Shown here: in pieces, positions 1 through 7,421 of the stretch | Position numbering within the stretch: position 1 is the stretch's first letter | Layout of the letters: the number at the start of each line of letters is the position of its first letter | NCBI GenBank assembly: GCA_023264085.1 | Contig: JALQTF010000052.1 | Location: 1-25,695 of the forward strand | Direction of reading: 5' to 3' | DNA from: Acholeplasmataceae bacterium | GTDB taxonomy: Bacteria; Bacillota_I; Bacilli_A; Acholeplasmatales; Acholeplasmataceae | Length of the DNA: 25,695 bases | Program-made: the position numbers and the translations under genes | The notes under the pieces: generated by a model | Databases searched by the model: none | What the model saw: the letters and a program-made list of their open reading frames with translations, nothing else | What the model was told of the DNA's origin: nothing

Positions 1-32
1 CCCCTTGATAAATCATACTATAACCCAAATTG

Positions 33-233
33 CTAGTTAGCATAGCTAAAAATCAACTGTTGTTTAGCGATAGGAAGCTTAAAAAAGCAGTCAATAGAAT
101 AGGCTGCAATAAAAAGCTTCAACTTGGTGAGAAATCCATTAATGGAAGTAGCCTTAATGACTTTTCCAAATTTAGCAGTAATCATGGAAAAAGCAGTTTC
201 GATGCTTTTTCTAAGTTTGCGTTTCATCCAATA
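33..233 (-). pseudogene. C-terminal fragment of a probable DDE transposase
   Basis: About 66 residues are open from the junction at 233 down to a TAG stop at 30-32. The reading frame is continuous with aspS but shares nothing with aspartyl-tRNA synthetase. The stretch begins YWMKRKLRKSIETAFSMI and continues with a GFLTKLKLFIAAYS-like segment. An R-K/R-x-IET-x-FS motif followed about 20 residues later by a G-F-x-x-K hydrophobic helix is typical of the end of IS4/IS5/IS982-type DDE transposases, where the E of IET would be the third catalytic acid. The family assignment is from pattern memory only. No N-terminal part, start codon or terminal inverted repeat lies in the window, and the transposase is cut in mid-protein at the junction. 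It is a remnant or the edge of a join, not a complete element. Confidence 0.5.
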
Positions 234-578
234 ATCTGTGTCATCTAACACTTGAATTGGTGGTGTTTCACTTGAATTTATGATGATTAATTCATCAATT
301 TTAACTTCTATATCACCCGTCGCTAGCGCAGGATTCTTAGATTGTCTTTCTACAACTTTTCCTTTGACTGAAATCACGTATTCTTGTCTTAATGTGAGGG
401 CTATGTCATAAACTTTAGATTGCTGATCAATGGTCAATTGTGTTATACCAAATCGATCTCTTAAATCAATAAAAATCATGCCACCCATACGGCGTGACTT
501 CGAAACCCATCCTCTTAATGTTACCGTTTGATGTATGTGATTCATATTCAATTGGTTATTCACGTGTGTGATTTTCAT
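234..578 (-). CDS. aspS: Aspartyl-tRNA synthetase, N-terminal part only (truncated)
   Basis: AspRS charges tRNA-Asp with aspartate in the cytoplasm. Only the first 115 residues are present: the N-terminal OB-fold anticodon-binding domain, with LRGWVSKSRRMGG near residue 21, FIDLRDRFGITQL near residue 36 and the linker ending SSETPPIQVLDDTD. Family members then continue with a segment like LRLKYRYLDLRR and the class II catalytic core (motifs 1-3), all missing here. After D115 the frame runs straight into transposase-like sequence. ATG at 578-576 follows an AAGGAT ribosome site. The gene lies 11 bases downstream of hisS, the usual hisS-aspS order in Bacillota, and would be last in the apt-rel-dtd-hisS-aspS operon. 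AspRS is essential, so this copy cannot be the working one as it stands: a chimeric join, a population variant or a second intact copy elsewhere are the options. Confidence 0.85.
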
Positions 579-589
579 AATTATCCTTA

Positions 590-1840
590 TTATTTGTTTA
601 AGTAAGTCATAATGTCTTTCATGCTTACTACTTCTTGAGTTTGTGTAACTAAATTTTTTATTTGCACTGTATTTGTATCAATTTCATCTTTACCAATAAT
701 AATGGCATACGCATACTGATGAAAAAGTGCATGCTTCAATTGAGTTTTAAAAGCTTTATTAGAAAAATCAAATGTTACATGAATGCCTTCATTTAAAAGC
801 TTTTTATAAATATGATATGCTTGATTTTTGGATTCGTGATCCATATGAAGCACAGCGACATGATGTAATTCATCTTCTTCGAATGAGATACCTTGTAATT
901 CTGCAGCAATGATGAGTCTTTCTAAACCTAATGCAAAACCGATACCACTCACATTGGGTCCACCTAATTCGGCAACTAAATCATCATAACGGCCTCCCCC
1001 ACCTAATGCATTTTGTGATCCAAAGCCATCAATATTTGCTTGAATTTCAAAAACAACATGGGAATAATAATCTAATCCTCTAACAAGCTTTTCATCTATT
1101 TCATAAGGAATATGATATTGTTCTAGTATTTTTATCACTGATTTAAAATATGCTTGATCCGTATCCGTTAAAAATTCTTTGAGTACAGGTGCATTTATGA
1201 GTATTGCTTGATCAGAAGATACTTTCGAATCAAGAATTCTCAAAGGATTTGACTCTAGTCGCATTTTTGAATCCTCAGATAGTTGATCTTTTAATGGTAC
1301 TAGAAAAGACTTTAAAGCGTTTTGATACTTCAATCTTGTGTCAGTATTACCCAAATGATTCAATTTCACAACTACTTCCTGAATACCTAACGTATGAACA
1401 ATTTCATATGCTATTTGTATGATTTCTGCATCAAGAAGCGCATTTTTTTCACCTATGAATTCTACACCTGTCTGATAAAATTCACGATAACGACCTTTTT
1501 GAGGTCTTTCGTATCGGTAATTAGCGCCTAAGTAGTATGTTTTCAATATTTGATTTGGTGTGATAAGCTTATTTTCAACAATACTTCTAATCACACCTGC
1601 AGTACCTTCAGGTCTTAAAGTCATTTTACGTCCACTTCGGTCTTCAAAATCATATGTTTCTTTCGTTACCATATCAGAGGCTTCAGTTTGTCGATGAAAG
1701 ACATCAAAATATTCAAAAACCGGCGTTCTCACATAGTCGACTTGATGTTTTTTCATCATCATATGAATATGCTTTTCTAAAAACAACCATTTATGTGACT
1801 CGTTTGGAAGGACATCATAGGTCCCTTTGACTTTTTGCAT
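590..1840 (-). CDS. hisS: Histidyl-tRNA synthetase
   Basis: Class II synthetase that activates histidine and loads it on tRNA-His; cytoplasmic homodimer. Visible landmarks are KGTYDVLPNE at the N terminus, a motif 2 region (TLRPEGTAGVIR, then YRYERPQKGRYREFYQ), the histidine-binding HisA block RGLDYYSHVVFEI, and ALGGGGRYDDL with GIGFALGLERL (motif 3). The C-terminal roughly 100 residues form the anticodon-binding domain. The product is 416 residues, normal for the family. I set the start at ATG 1840-1838, five bases after AAGGAG. A GTG six bases further upstream overlaps that ribosome site and is less likely. The gene sits between dtd (9-base gap) and aspS (11-base gap). No T-box or other leader fits in front of it, so it should be transcribed from the upstream apt promoter. 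Confidence 0.97.
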   Translation of the reverse strand: MQKVKGTYDVLPNESHKWLFLEKHIHMMMKKHQVDYVRTPVFEYFDVFHRQTEASDMVTKETYDFEDRSGRKMTLRPEGTAGVIRSIVENKLITPNQILKTYYLGANYRYERPQKGRYREFYQTGVEFIGEKNALLDAEIIQIAYEIVHTLGIQEVVVKLNHLGNTDTRLKYQNALKSFLVPLKDQLSEDSKMRLESNPLRILDSKVSSDQAILINAPVLKEFLTDTDQAYFKSVIKILEQYHIPYEIDEKLVRGLDYYSHVVFEIQANIDGFGSQNALGGGGRYDDLVAELGGPNVSGIGFALGLERLIIAAELQGISFEEDELHHVAVLHMDHESKNQAYHIYKKLLNEGIHVTFDFSNKAFKTQLKHALFHQYAYAIIIGKDEIDTNTVQIKNLVTQTQEVVSMKDIMTYLNK

Positions 1841-1849
1841 GTGCACTCC

Positions 1850-2284
1850 TTAAAATTCTAAAATCAATGTTACAGGACCATCATTTTCAGAGGTAATTTG
1901 CATGTGTTCACCAAATTGTCCTGGTATTGTTTTAATATATTTGTTGCATTCTTCAATCATATTTTCATAATACTTTTTCGCTTGTTCAAATGGCATTGAC
2001 ATACTAAATGATGGACGATTTGTCCCTTTAGTATCTCCATAAAGAGTAAATTGAGAGATGAGCATTATTTGATGTTTTGTAGGATCAATTGGGATATTCA
2101 TTTTCCCTAAATCATCTTCAAACAAACGCAATTTCATCATCTTTTCAACATATTGAGCAATGTGTTGCAATTGATCATCTTTGTGAAAACCAACATACAC
2201 TAAGTATCCTGCATCAATCGTTCCTATGAAAGTATTCTTTACTTGTACTGATGCCTTTTTGACTCTTTGAATCACACATTTCAT
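1850..2284 (-). CDS. dtd: D-aminoacyl-tRNA deacylase
   Basis: Removes D-amino acids (and glycine mis-loaded on tRNA-Ala) from tRNA, acting as a cytoplasmic proofreading dimer. The 144-residue length is standard. The two signature motifs are both present: SQFTLYGDTKGTNRPSFS in the middle, with the SQxTL active-site threonine, and NDGPVTLILEF at the C terminus, with the Gly-Pro pair that gives chiral rejection. The N terminus MKCVIQRVKKASVQV is typical. Its ATG (2284-2282) overlaps the TGA of rel by four bases (ATGA), so the two are probably translationally coupled. The rel-dtd pairing upstream of hisS-aspS is common in Bacillota and fits a shared role in translation stress and fidelity. Confidence 0.96.
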   Translation of the reverse strand: MKCVIQRVKKASVQVKNTFIGTIDAGYLVYVGFHKDDQLQHIAQYVEKMMKLRLFEDDLGKMNIPIDPTKHQIMLISQFTLYGDTKGTNRPSFSMSMPFEQAKKYYENMIEECNKYIKTIPGQFGEHMQITSENDGPVTLILEF

Positions 2285-4452
2285 ACAATCGCTCTTTCAA
2301 CGTTGAGAATTTCTTTAATTTTCTTCAAATTTACTAAGATATTTTGGATATCTTCTAAATTGTTCACCATAATACGTACAAGGTATTGTGAGTCTAATGC
2401 TTGATTTTGGTTCACTTTGACTTCTACAATCGATACTGATTGAGCGTTAATTGTTTGAACGATGGATCCTAACAAATCATGTCTTTGTAAACTTGTAATA
2501 TTAATCCACACAGGATATTTTCTAGAGATTTTAGTTGCCCATTCAACAGGAATCAATCTTTTTTTGTCAAGAGATTCTATGTTAGGACAAAAATTAGCGT
2601 GGGTGACAATACCACTTGTTTTAGAAACAAATCCAATGACATCATCTCCAGGTACTGGTGAACAACAATTTGCAAGTTTAATTTGCGGTTTTCTCAAGCC
2701 TTCAACAGCAATTCCTGTTTCACTATGGGTAATTAATTGCTTAGATGCTTTTTCCATTTGACGTTGTAAGTATACTTCTTTATCAGGCGCTACACCCATT
2801 AGTTTTGCAGCAACTGTTTTAACACTAACAAGGCCTTTTCCAATTTCGAGATAAAGATCTTCAACGTTTTGTACAAGATTTTTTTCAAAATATTTTTTTG
2901 AAAACGCATCATCGATGGACTCAGTAATTTTTTGACTTACTAATTCACGATCTAGCATTTGCTTACCCAATTCAATCAAATCTTCTCTATGTTCTTTATT
3001 TAAAAAAGACTTGATTTTATGTTTTGCATGAGAAGATTTAACAATTTTTAACCATGCATCACTTGGACCAGATGAATTCTTATTCGTTTTTACACTAACG
3101 ATGTCCCCTGTTTTCAAAGCATAGTCAAGGGTAACAATTCTATTGTTTACTGTAGCACCAACCATTTTATGGCCTACATCTGTGTGAATGCGATAGGCAA
3201 AATCAATTGGAGTTGCACCCTTTGGTAATTCGATGACTTCTCCCTTGGGCGTAAATACATAAACATTCGCTTCTAAAATATCACCTTTAACAGTATTAAC
3301 AAAATCTTCAGCATCTTCAGATTCTTCTTCATCAGAAGATATTTTTAATAGTTCACCATACCATTTAAGTTTTTGAGCAATTTCAAATTGCTCCTTATCT
3401 TTAGAATAAGCTTTGTTTTCTTTATATGCCCAATGAGCTGCAACACCATATTCAGCAATATCATCCATTTCTTTTGTTCGAATTTGGACCTCAAATAAGG
3501 TGCCATCTTCAGCAAGTAATGTGGTATGAAGTGATTGATACATATTTGGTTTGGGAACGGATATATAATCCTTAAATCTTCGTGGGATAGGTGTATAATT
3601 CGCATGAATAAGACCTAAAACTTGATAACAGGATTCGATTTTAGGAACAATGATACGAATTGCAAGTAAATCATAAATATCTTCAAATTCACGTTGATCG
3701 CGTACCATTTTTTTGTAAATAGAAAAAATATTTTTTATTCTTCCTTTAATCGAATAATCAAGTAATTGATTTGATGTCATGAGAGATTGTATTTGAGTAA
3801 TGATTGAATCAATGGATTGCTCACGTTCATCTTTTTTTGACTTTATCAAATTTGCAACTCGATAATACATCGTTTGATCGGTATATCTTAATGCAATATC
3901 CTCTAATTCTGCTTTGATTTTGAAGATCCCGAGTCGATGTGCAATGGGTGCGTAAATTTCTAAAGTTTCTCTCGCAATATTCACTTGTTTTTCAGAAGGC
4001 ATCGAGTCTAAAGTACGTACATTATGTAGCCTGTCAGCAATCTTAATAAGTACAACACGAATATCTTTTGCCATTGCAAGCAACATTTTTTGAATATTTT
4101 CTGCTTGCGTCACTACAGATTGAAAGTTTATTTTAGATAGTTTTGTAACACCATCTACAAGCTCTCTTACATCTTTATCAAATTCTTTTTCAACCTCTGC
4201 TAATGTGTATGAAGTATCTTCAACGACATCATGCAGCAAGGCTGCAATGAGTGTTTGGGGACCCGCATGAAGATCAGCTAAAATAATGCCCACCTCAATT
4301 GGATGGGTAATATAAGGCTCACCTGATCGTCTTAACTGACCATCATGAAATTTTTTCGCGATAAAATACGCTTTTTCAATACGAGCGATACTTTCTGCAT
4401 TTTTTATATAATTATCAAAAGATTCTTTCAATCTTAAGAATAATGAATCCAT
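2281..4452 (-). CDS. rel: Bifunctional (p)ppGpp synthase/hydrolase (RelA/SpoT family)
   Basis: Makes (p)ppGpp from ATP and GDP/GTP when amino acids run short and breaks it down again. At 723 residues it has the full long-RSH layout. The HD hydrolase domain carries HDVVEDT at residues 74-80. The synthetase domain carries RFKDYISVPKPN near 292; the RxKD form is the one seen in bifunctional enzymes, as against ExDD in synthase-only RelA. Then come a TGS domain (VYVFTPKGEVIELPKGATP, from about residue 397), a cysteine-containing conserved block (ANCCSPVPGDDVIGF) and a C-terminal ACT domain from about 650. No key motif is missing. It follows apt by 9 bases and overlaps dtd by four. As the only long RSH here it probably controls the stringent response alone, but other genes of the organism cannot be seen. 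Confidence 0.96.
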   Translation of the reverse strand: MDSLFLRLKESFDNYIKNAESIARIEKAYFIAKKFHDGQLRRSGEPYITHPIEVGIILADLHAGPQTLIAALLHDVVEDTSYTLAEVEKEFDKDVRELVDGVTKLSKINFQSVVTQAENIQKMLLAMAKDIRVVLIKIADRLHNVRTLDSMPSEKQVNIARETLEIYAPIAHRLGIFKIKAELEDIALRYTDQTMYYRVANLIKSKKDEREQSIDSIITQIQSLMTSNQLLDYSIKGRIKNIFSIYKKMVRDQREFEDIYDLLAIRIIVPKIESCYQVLGLIHANYTPIPRRFKDYISVPKPNMYQSLHTTLLAEDGTLFEVQIRTKEMDDIAEYGVAAHWAYKENKAYSKDKEQFEIAQKLKWYGELLKISSDEEESEDAEDFVNTVKGDILEANVYVFTPKGEVIELPKGATPIDFAYRIHTDVGHKMVGATVNNRIVTLDYALKTGDIVSVKTNKNSSGPSDAWLKIVKSSHAKHKIKSFLNKEHREDLIELGKQMLDRELVSQKITESIDDAFSKKYFEKNLVQNVEDLYLEIGKGLVSVKTVAAKLMGVAPDKEVYLQRQMEKASKQLITHSETGIAVEGLRKPQIKLANCCSPVPGDDVIGFVSKTSGIVTHANFCPNIESLDKKRLIPVEWATKISRKYPVWINITSLQRHDLLGSIVQTINAQSVSIVEVKVNQNQALDSQYLVRIMVNNLEDIQNILVNLKKIKEILNVERAIV

Positions 4453-4461
4453 AGTTCCTCT

Positions 4462-4974
4462 TTAGTAATGCATAAGTGATAATAACGGATAGTTACTAAT
4501 TTTTTCTCTTCCTTTTAATTCATCTAATTCAATAACACAAACGATGCCAGCGACAACTGCACCTTTTGATTCAATGAGTTTAATAGTTGCCTCAATAGTA
4601 CCTCCAGTTGCAAGTAGATCATCAACAATAACAATACGTTGACCACTTTTAATCGCGTCTTCATGCATACTTAAAGAATTTGATCCGTATTCTAAATCAT
4701 ATGCATAGGTGATGGCTTTTCGAGGCAATTTGCCAGGTTTTCTAATTGGAACAAAACCAATATTTAAATCATATGCTACTGGTGTACCAAAAATAAAACC
4801 TCTTGCTTCAGGACCACAAATGACATCTGCTTGAAGATCTTTTGCAAATGTGGACATTTGTTTAATCGCATAATGAAAAGCTTCTCCATCCTGAAGTAAT
4901 GGGGTAATATCTCTAAATAAAATACCTTTTTTAGGAAAATCAGGTACATTTGCAACATAATTTTTTAAATTCAT
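4462..4974 (-). CDS. apt: Adenine phosphoribosyltransferase
   Basis: Salvages adenine: adenine plus PRPP gives AMP and pyrophosphate in the cytoplasm. The PRPP-binding loop VIVDDLLATGGTIEATIK is clear in the C-terminal half, as are GPEARGFIFGTPVAY and the early PDFPKKGILFRDITPL block. I chose the third possible start (ATG 4974-4972, product MNLKNYVANVPDF, 170 residues). It matches the well-known MDLKQYV-type N terminus of Bacillus Apt, and an AGGTGAT sequence complementary to the 16S rRNA tail lies four bases before it. Upstream GTG (4983) and ATG (4980) overlap that site. It is the first gene of the operon that continues with rel, dtd, hisS and aspS, and it has its own promoter just upstream. 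Confidence 0.95.
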   Translation of the reverse strand: MNLKNYVANVPDFPKKGILFRDITPLLQDGEAFHYAIKQMSTFAKDLQADVICGPEARGFIFGTPVAYDLNIGFVPIRKPGKLPRKAITYAYDLEYGSNSLSMHEDAIKSGQRIVIVDDLLATGGTIEATIKLIESKGAVVAGIVCVIELDELKGREKISNYPLLSLMHY

Positions 4975-5009
4975 TTTCATCACCTTTTTGAAGTCTTTTC
5001 TTAAAGATA

Positions 5010-5038
5010 ATTATACCTTAAAAACCCTTAATAAACAA
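5010..5038 (-). promoter_or_regulatory. Promoter of the apt-rel-dtd-hisS-aspS operon
   Basis: On the minus strand a -35 TTGTTT (5038-5033) and a perfect -10 TATAAT (5015-5010) are spaced 17 bases apart. The predicted start lies about 30 bases ahead of the apt ATG. There is no TGn extension here. It lies just downstream of the RNase J terminator, so the operon should be independent of that gene. Confidence 0.75.
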
Positions 5039-5045
5039 GTAAACT

Positions 5046-5070
5046 AAAAAAAAGACACATCAGTGTCTTT
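5046..5070 (-). terminator. Intrinsic terminator of the RNase J-like gene
   Basis: Stem AAAGACAC / GTGTCTTT with a four-base loop (5051-5070), followed on the minus strand by eight T (5053-5046). The TAA stop of the gene (5071-5069) overlaps the foot of the hairpin. Confidence 0.8.
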
Positions 5071-6742
5071 ATTGTTCAATAGAAATTAATACTGGGATGG
5101 TAATTGGATTTCTTTTTGTTTTTTGATAGACAAATCTTGAAACTTCATTTCGCATATCACGTTTAAATTCATTCCAAGAAATATATTTAGATTTCAAAAA
5201 CGGTGCCGCTGTCTCGTAAAATAGCGTTTTAATCTCCTCTAACAGTGTTTCTGAAGATTGGATATATACAAATCCTTTAGTAACGATTTCAACATCACCG
5301 ATAATGACTTTCTTCTTAGGATCAATGTGTGCAACAAGCAATAGAACACCATCTTCTGACAATAATTCTCTATCTTTCATTACAAAGTCATTGACATCAC
5401 CAATCGATGTACCATCAATTAAAATTTCTCCAACCTTAATATCTCGATATCCAACATACATTTCATCTTCTTTAAAATTGACAACATCACCATTCTCTAA
5501 TAATAAAATATGATCTTCTTCATAGTTGAGTGATTTCGCGAGCTCCCTAAGCGCATATTGATGTCTGTATTCTCCAATAGTTGGAATAATATATTTTGGC
5601 TTGAGCAAAGAAATCATCATTTTAATTTCTTCATGTGATGCATGATTATAAGAAAGCATTTTTTTGTCTATGACTGAGATTTTCGCATCACTTCTGTATA
5701 GTATATCTAATGTTCGAGCTGCCATTTTTTCAGTACCCGGGACTGGCGCAGTCAATAAGACAATCGTATCATTTTCATCAATATGCATTAATCGATCTTG
5801 TTTTTTACACATACGTTGTAACATATAAAAAGGTTCATGTCGACTACCGGTAACAATCGCCACAATATCTTTATCATCGTTTTTATGTTTATCATCGATG
5901 AATTTTAAATTAATTAAATTCTTTTCTGGAATATTTAAATACCCTTCAGAAATGGCGATATCAACGATACGCTGAGCACGCCTACCAATAATAGCAATAC
6001 GTTTATTATGAGCTAAACAAATATCAACTACTTTTTGAATTTTATGTAAATCTGAAGAAAAAATACTGACAATAATACGTCCGTTCGCATTAGTAAAGAT
6101 ACTTGATAAATGCTGTGCAAGATTTAAACTCATACCACCAACAAGGTGTGTTGTTGATCCAATAGATTCGATGAGTACTGCAAGAACATTTTTCTCGGCA
6201 ATTTCGTTAATCTTTTTAAAATCAGTTTGATATCTTGGATCACCACTCTGTTCAAATGTGAAATCACTAGTATAAACAATCACACCTTTAGTTGTGTGAA
6301 TGGCGATACCAATGGATTCAGGTATATTATGAGTCGTGTTAAAAAAAGTAAATCGCACATGGTCAAACTTAACGATAGAATGTTGATGGATGACATTGAG
6401 CGTCAAAGATGAAATATCGAAATTCTCTTCAAGTAAGCGATCTTTTAATACTTGCATTGTGAATTTGGTTGCATATACAGGGACATTTAGATCTTTTAAA
6501 ATATGCGGTAACGCACCGATATGATCTTCATGCGCATGGGATAAGAAAATACCCTTGATTTTATGTTGAACGCGAATGAGCATTCTATAATCAGGAATAA
6601 TTTCATCAACGCCAAATAATTCTTGTGTTGGATATTTAATACCAGCATCTAAAATATAATAGTTACCAGCAATGTCAAAAACGTACATGTTTTTGCCATT
6701 TTCACTTAATCCTCCTAAAGCGAAAAAACGAATATTATTCAT
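5069..6742 (-). CDS. RNase J-family metallo-beta-lactamase ribonuclease (divergent, J2-like?)
   Basis: RNase J enzymes are 5'-3' exo/endonucleases in mRNA decay and rRNA maturation. The 557-residue length and order fit: metallo-beta-lactamase domain with HAHEDHIGALPHIL (metal ligands H69, H71, D73, H74), H138 in TTHNIP and D160 in YTSDF; an inserted beta-CASP domain (about 220-350: GRIIVSIFSSDLHKIQ, IVTGSRHEP, PGTEKMAARTLDIL); then NHASHEE with a conserved H367, and a C-terminal domain ending in DMRNEVSRFVYQKTKRNP. The usual IHGEYR motif reads TIGEYR, so the histidine expected at 389 is isoleucine. The region after D160 (ESIGSTTHLVGG) is also unlike the usual DSTNA block. It may be a weakly active or partner subunit, as for Bacillus RNase J2. 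AAGGAAG precedes ATG 6742. Confidence 0.85.
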   Translation of the reverse strand: MNNIRFFALGGLSENGKNMYVFDIAGNYYILDAGIKYPTQELFGVDEIIPDYRMLIRVQHKIKGIFLSHAHEDHIGALPHILKDLNVPVYATKFTMQVLKDRLLEENFDISSLTLNVIHQHSIVKFDHVRFTFFNTTHNIPESIGIAIHTTKGVIVYTSDFTFEQSGDPRYQTDFKKINEIAEKNVLAVLIESIGSTTHLVGGMSLNLAQHLSSIFTNANGRIIVSIFSSDLHKIQKVVDICLAHNKRIAIIGRRAQRIVDIAISEGYLNIPEKNLINLKFIDDKHKNDDKDIVAIVTGSRHEPFYMLQRMCKKQDRLMHIDENDTIVLLTAPVPGTEKMAARTLDILYRSDAKISVIDKKMLSYNHASHEEIKMMISLLKPKYIIPTIGEYRHQYALRELAKSLNYEEDHILLLENGDVVNFKEDEMYVGYRDIKVGEILIDGTSIGDVNDFVMKDRELLSEDGVLLLVAHIDPKKKVIIGDVEIVTKGFVYIQSSETLLEEIKTLFYETAAPFLKSKYISWNEFKRDMRNEVSRFVYQKTKRNPITIPVLISIEQ

Positions 6743-6771
6743 AAAACTTCCTTGTAACGTGATTTTACTTA

Positions 6772-6780
6772 ATTATATCA
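6772..6780 (-). promoter_or_regulatory. Extended -10 promoter of the RNase J-like gene
   Basis: Minus strand TGATATAAT (6780-6772): a perfect TATAAT with a TG one base upstream. I see no convincing -35 at 17 bases. The ATG is about 30 bases further on. It faces away from the recU promoter about 40 bases off. Confidence 0.6.
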
Positions 6781-6815
6781 TACTTTTATTTTTTTCTTAG
6801 AATTGCATCTTCCCA

Positions 6816-6824
6816 TGATACAAT
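6816..6824 (+). promoter_or_regulatory. Extended -10 promoter of recU
   Basis: Plus strand TGATACAAT (TG at 6816, TACAAT 6819-6824). The -35 region is AT-rich without a good match. The recU ATG at 6840 is only about nine bases after the predicted start, with AGGTGG at 6831-6836 as ribosome site, so the leader would be very short. Confidence 0.55.
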
Positions 6825-6839
6825 TAAATTAGGTGGCAT

Positions 6840-7421
6840 ATGAATTATCCAAACAAGAAAAAAACATTTGAAAAAGTAGTCTCAACTTCTAAATTAGGTA
6901 TGACGCTTGAGTCAGATATTAATCTCACAAACGCATATTATTTAGATAAAAAGATTGCTGTCATACACAAAAAACCTACGCCTGTTCAAGTCGTGAAGGT
7001 GAGTTATCCATCTAGAAATAAAGCAAAAATTGTTGAAGCGTATTATAAAACACCTTCTACAACAGATTATAACGGCATTTATAAAGGGTATTATCTTGAT
7101 TTTGATTGTAAAGAAACCAACCAAAAAACCTCTTTACCTCTTGCCAATATCCATAAACATCAACAACATCATCTTAAAGATGTTCATGATCAAGGTGGTA
7201 TTGCATTTCTAATTGTGCATTTTAAAAGGCACCAAAAGTACTTTTTGATGCCTTATTTAAGTCTAAAACCTTACTTTGATGAAGAAATAACGCGTAAATC
7301 AATTCCATATGAAGCATTTGTCCAAAAAGGATATGAAATACCTTTTGGATTATTACCAAGATTAGATTATCTCAAATTGATCGATCAAATGATAAGTTTT
7401 GAATCACCCGATGATAAATAG
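6840..7421 (+). CDS. recU: Holliday junction resolvase RecU
   Basis: RecU cuts four-way DNA junctions in recombination repair and chromosome segregation of low-GC Gram-positives. At 193 residues it is typical in length. Family blocks: GMTLESDINLTNAYYL (20-35), AVIHKKPTPVQVVKVSYP (40-57), STTDYNGIYKG (73-83), LDFDCKET (86-93), then HQQHHLKDVHDQGGIAFLIV (107-126). By alignment from memory to Bacillus RecU (D88, E101, K103) the active site is D76, D89 and K91, so the usual glutamate is an aspartate. In Bacillus recU is paired with the penicillin-binding protein gene ponA; here it stands alone, as expected if the organism has no wall. It is divergent from the RNase J-like gene, and its last 50 bases overlap the end of thiT on the other strand. 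Confidence 0.93.
   Translation: MNYPNKKKTFEKVVSTSKLGMTLESDINLTNAYYLDKKIAVIHKKPTPVQVVKVSYPSRNKAKIVEAYYKTPSTTDYNGIYKGYYLDFDCKETNQKTSLPLANIHKHQQHHLKDVHDQGGIAFLIVHFKRHQKYFLMPYLSLKPYFDEEITRKSIPYEAFVQKGYEIPFGLLPRLDYLKLIDQMISFESPDDK

Noticed and set aside
1..233. A complete insertion sequence in aspS
   Set aside because: Only the C-terminal end of the transposase is there, with no terminal inverted repeat at the join and no target duplication that can be seen.
1846..1846. GTG start for hisS
   Set aside because: It overlaps the AAGGAG ribosome site; the ATG six bases later is properly spaced.
1841..1852. A T-box or His-specific leader for hisS
   Set aside because: There are only 9 bases between dtd and hisS, so no leader fits.
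3345..3605. 86-codon ORF within rel in another frame
   Set aside because: It lies fully inside the conserved synthetase domain of rel and has no start signals; a shadow frame.
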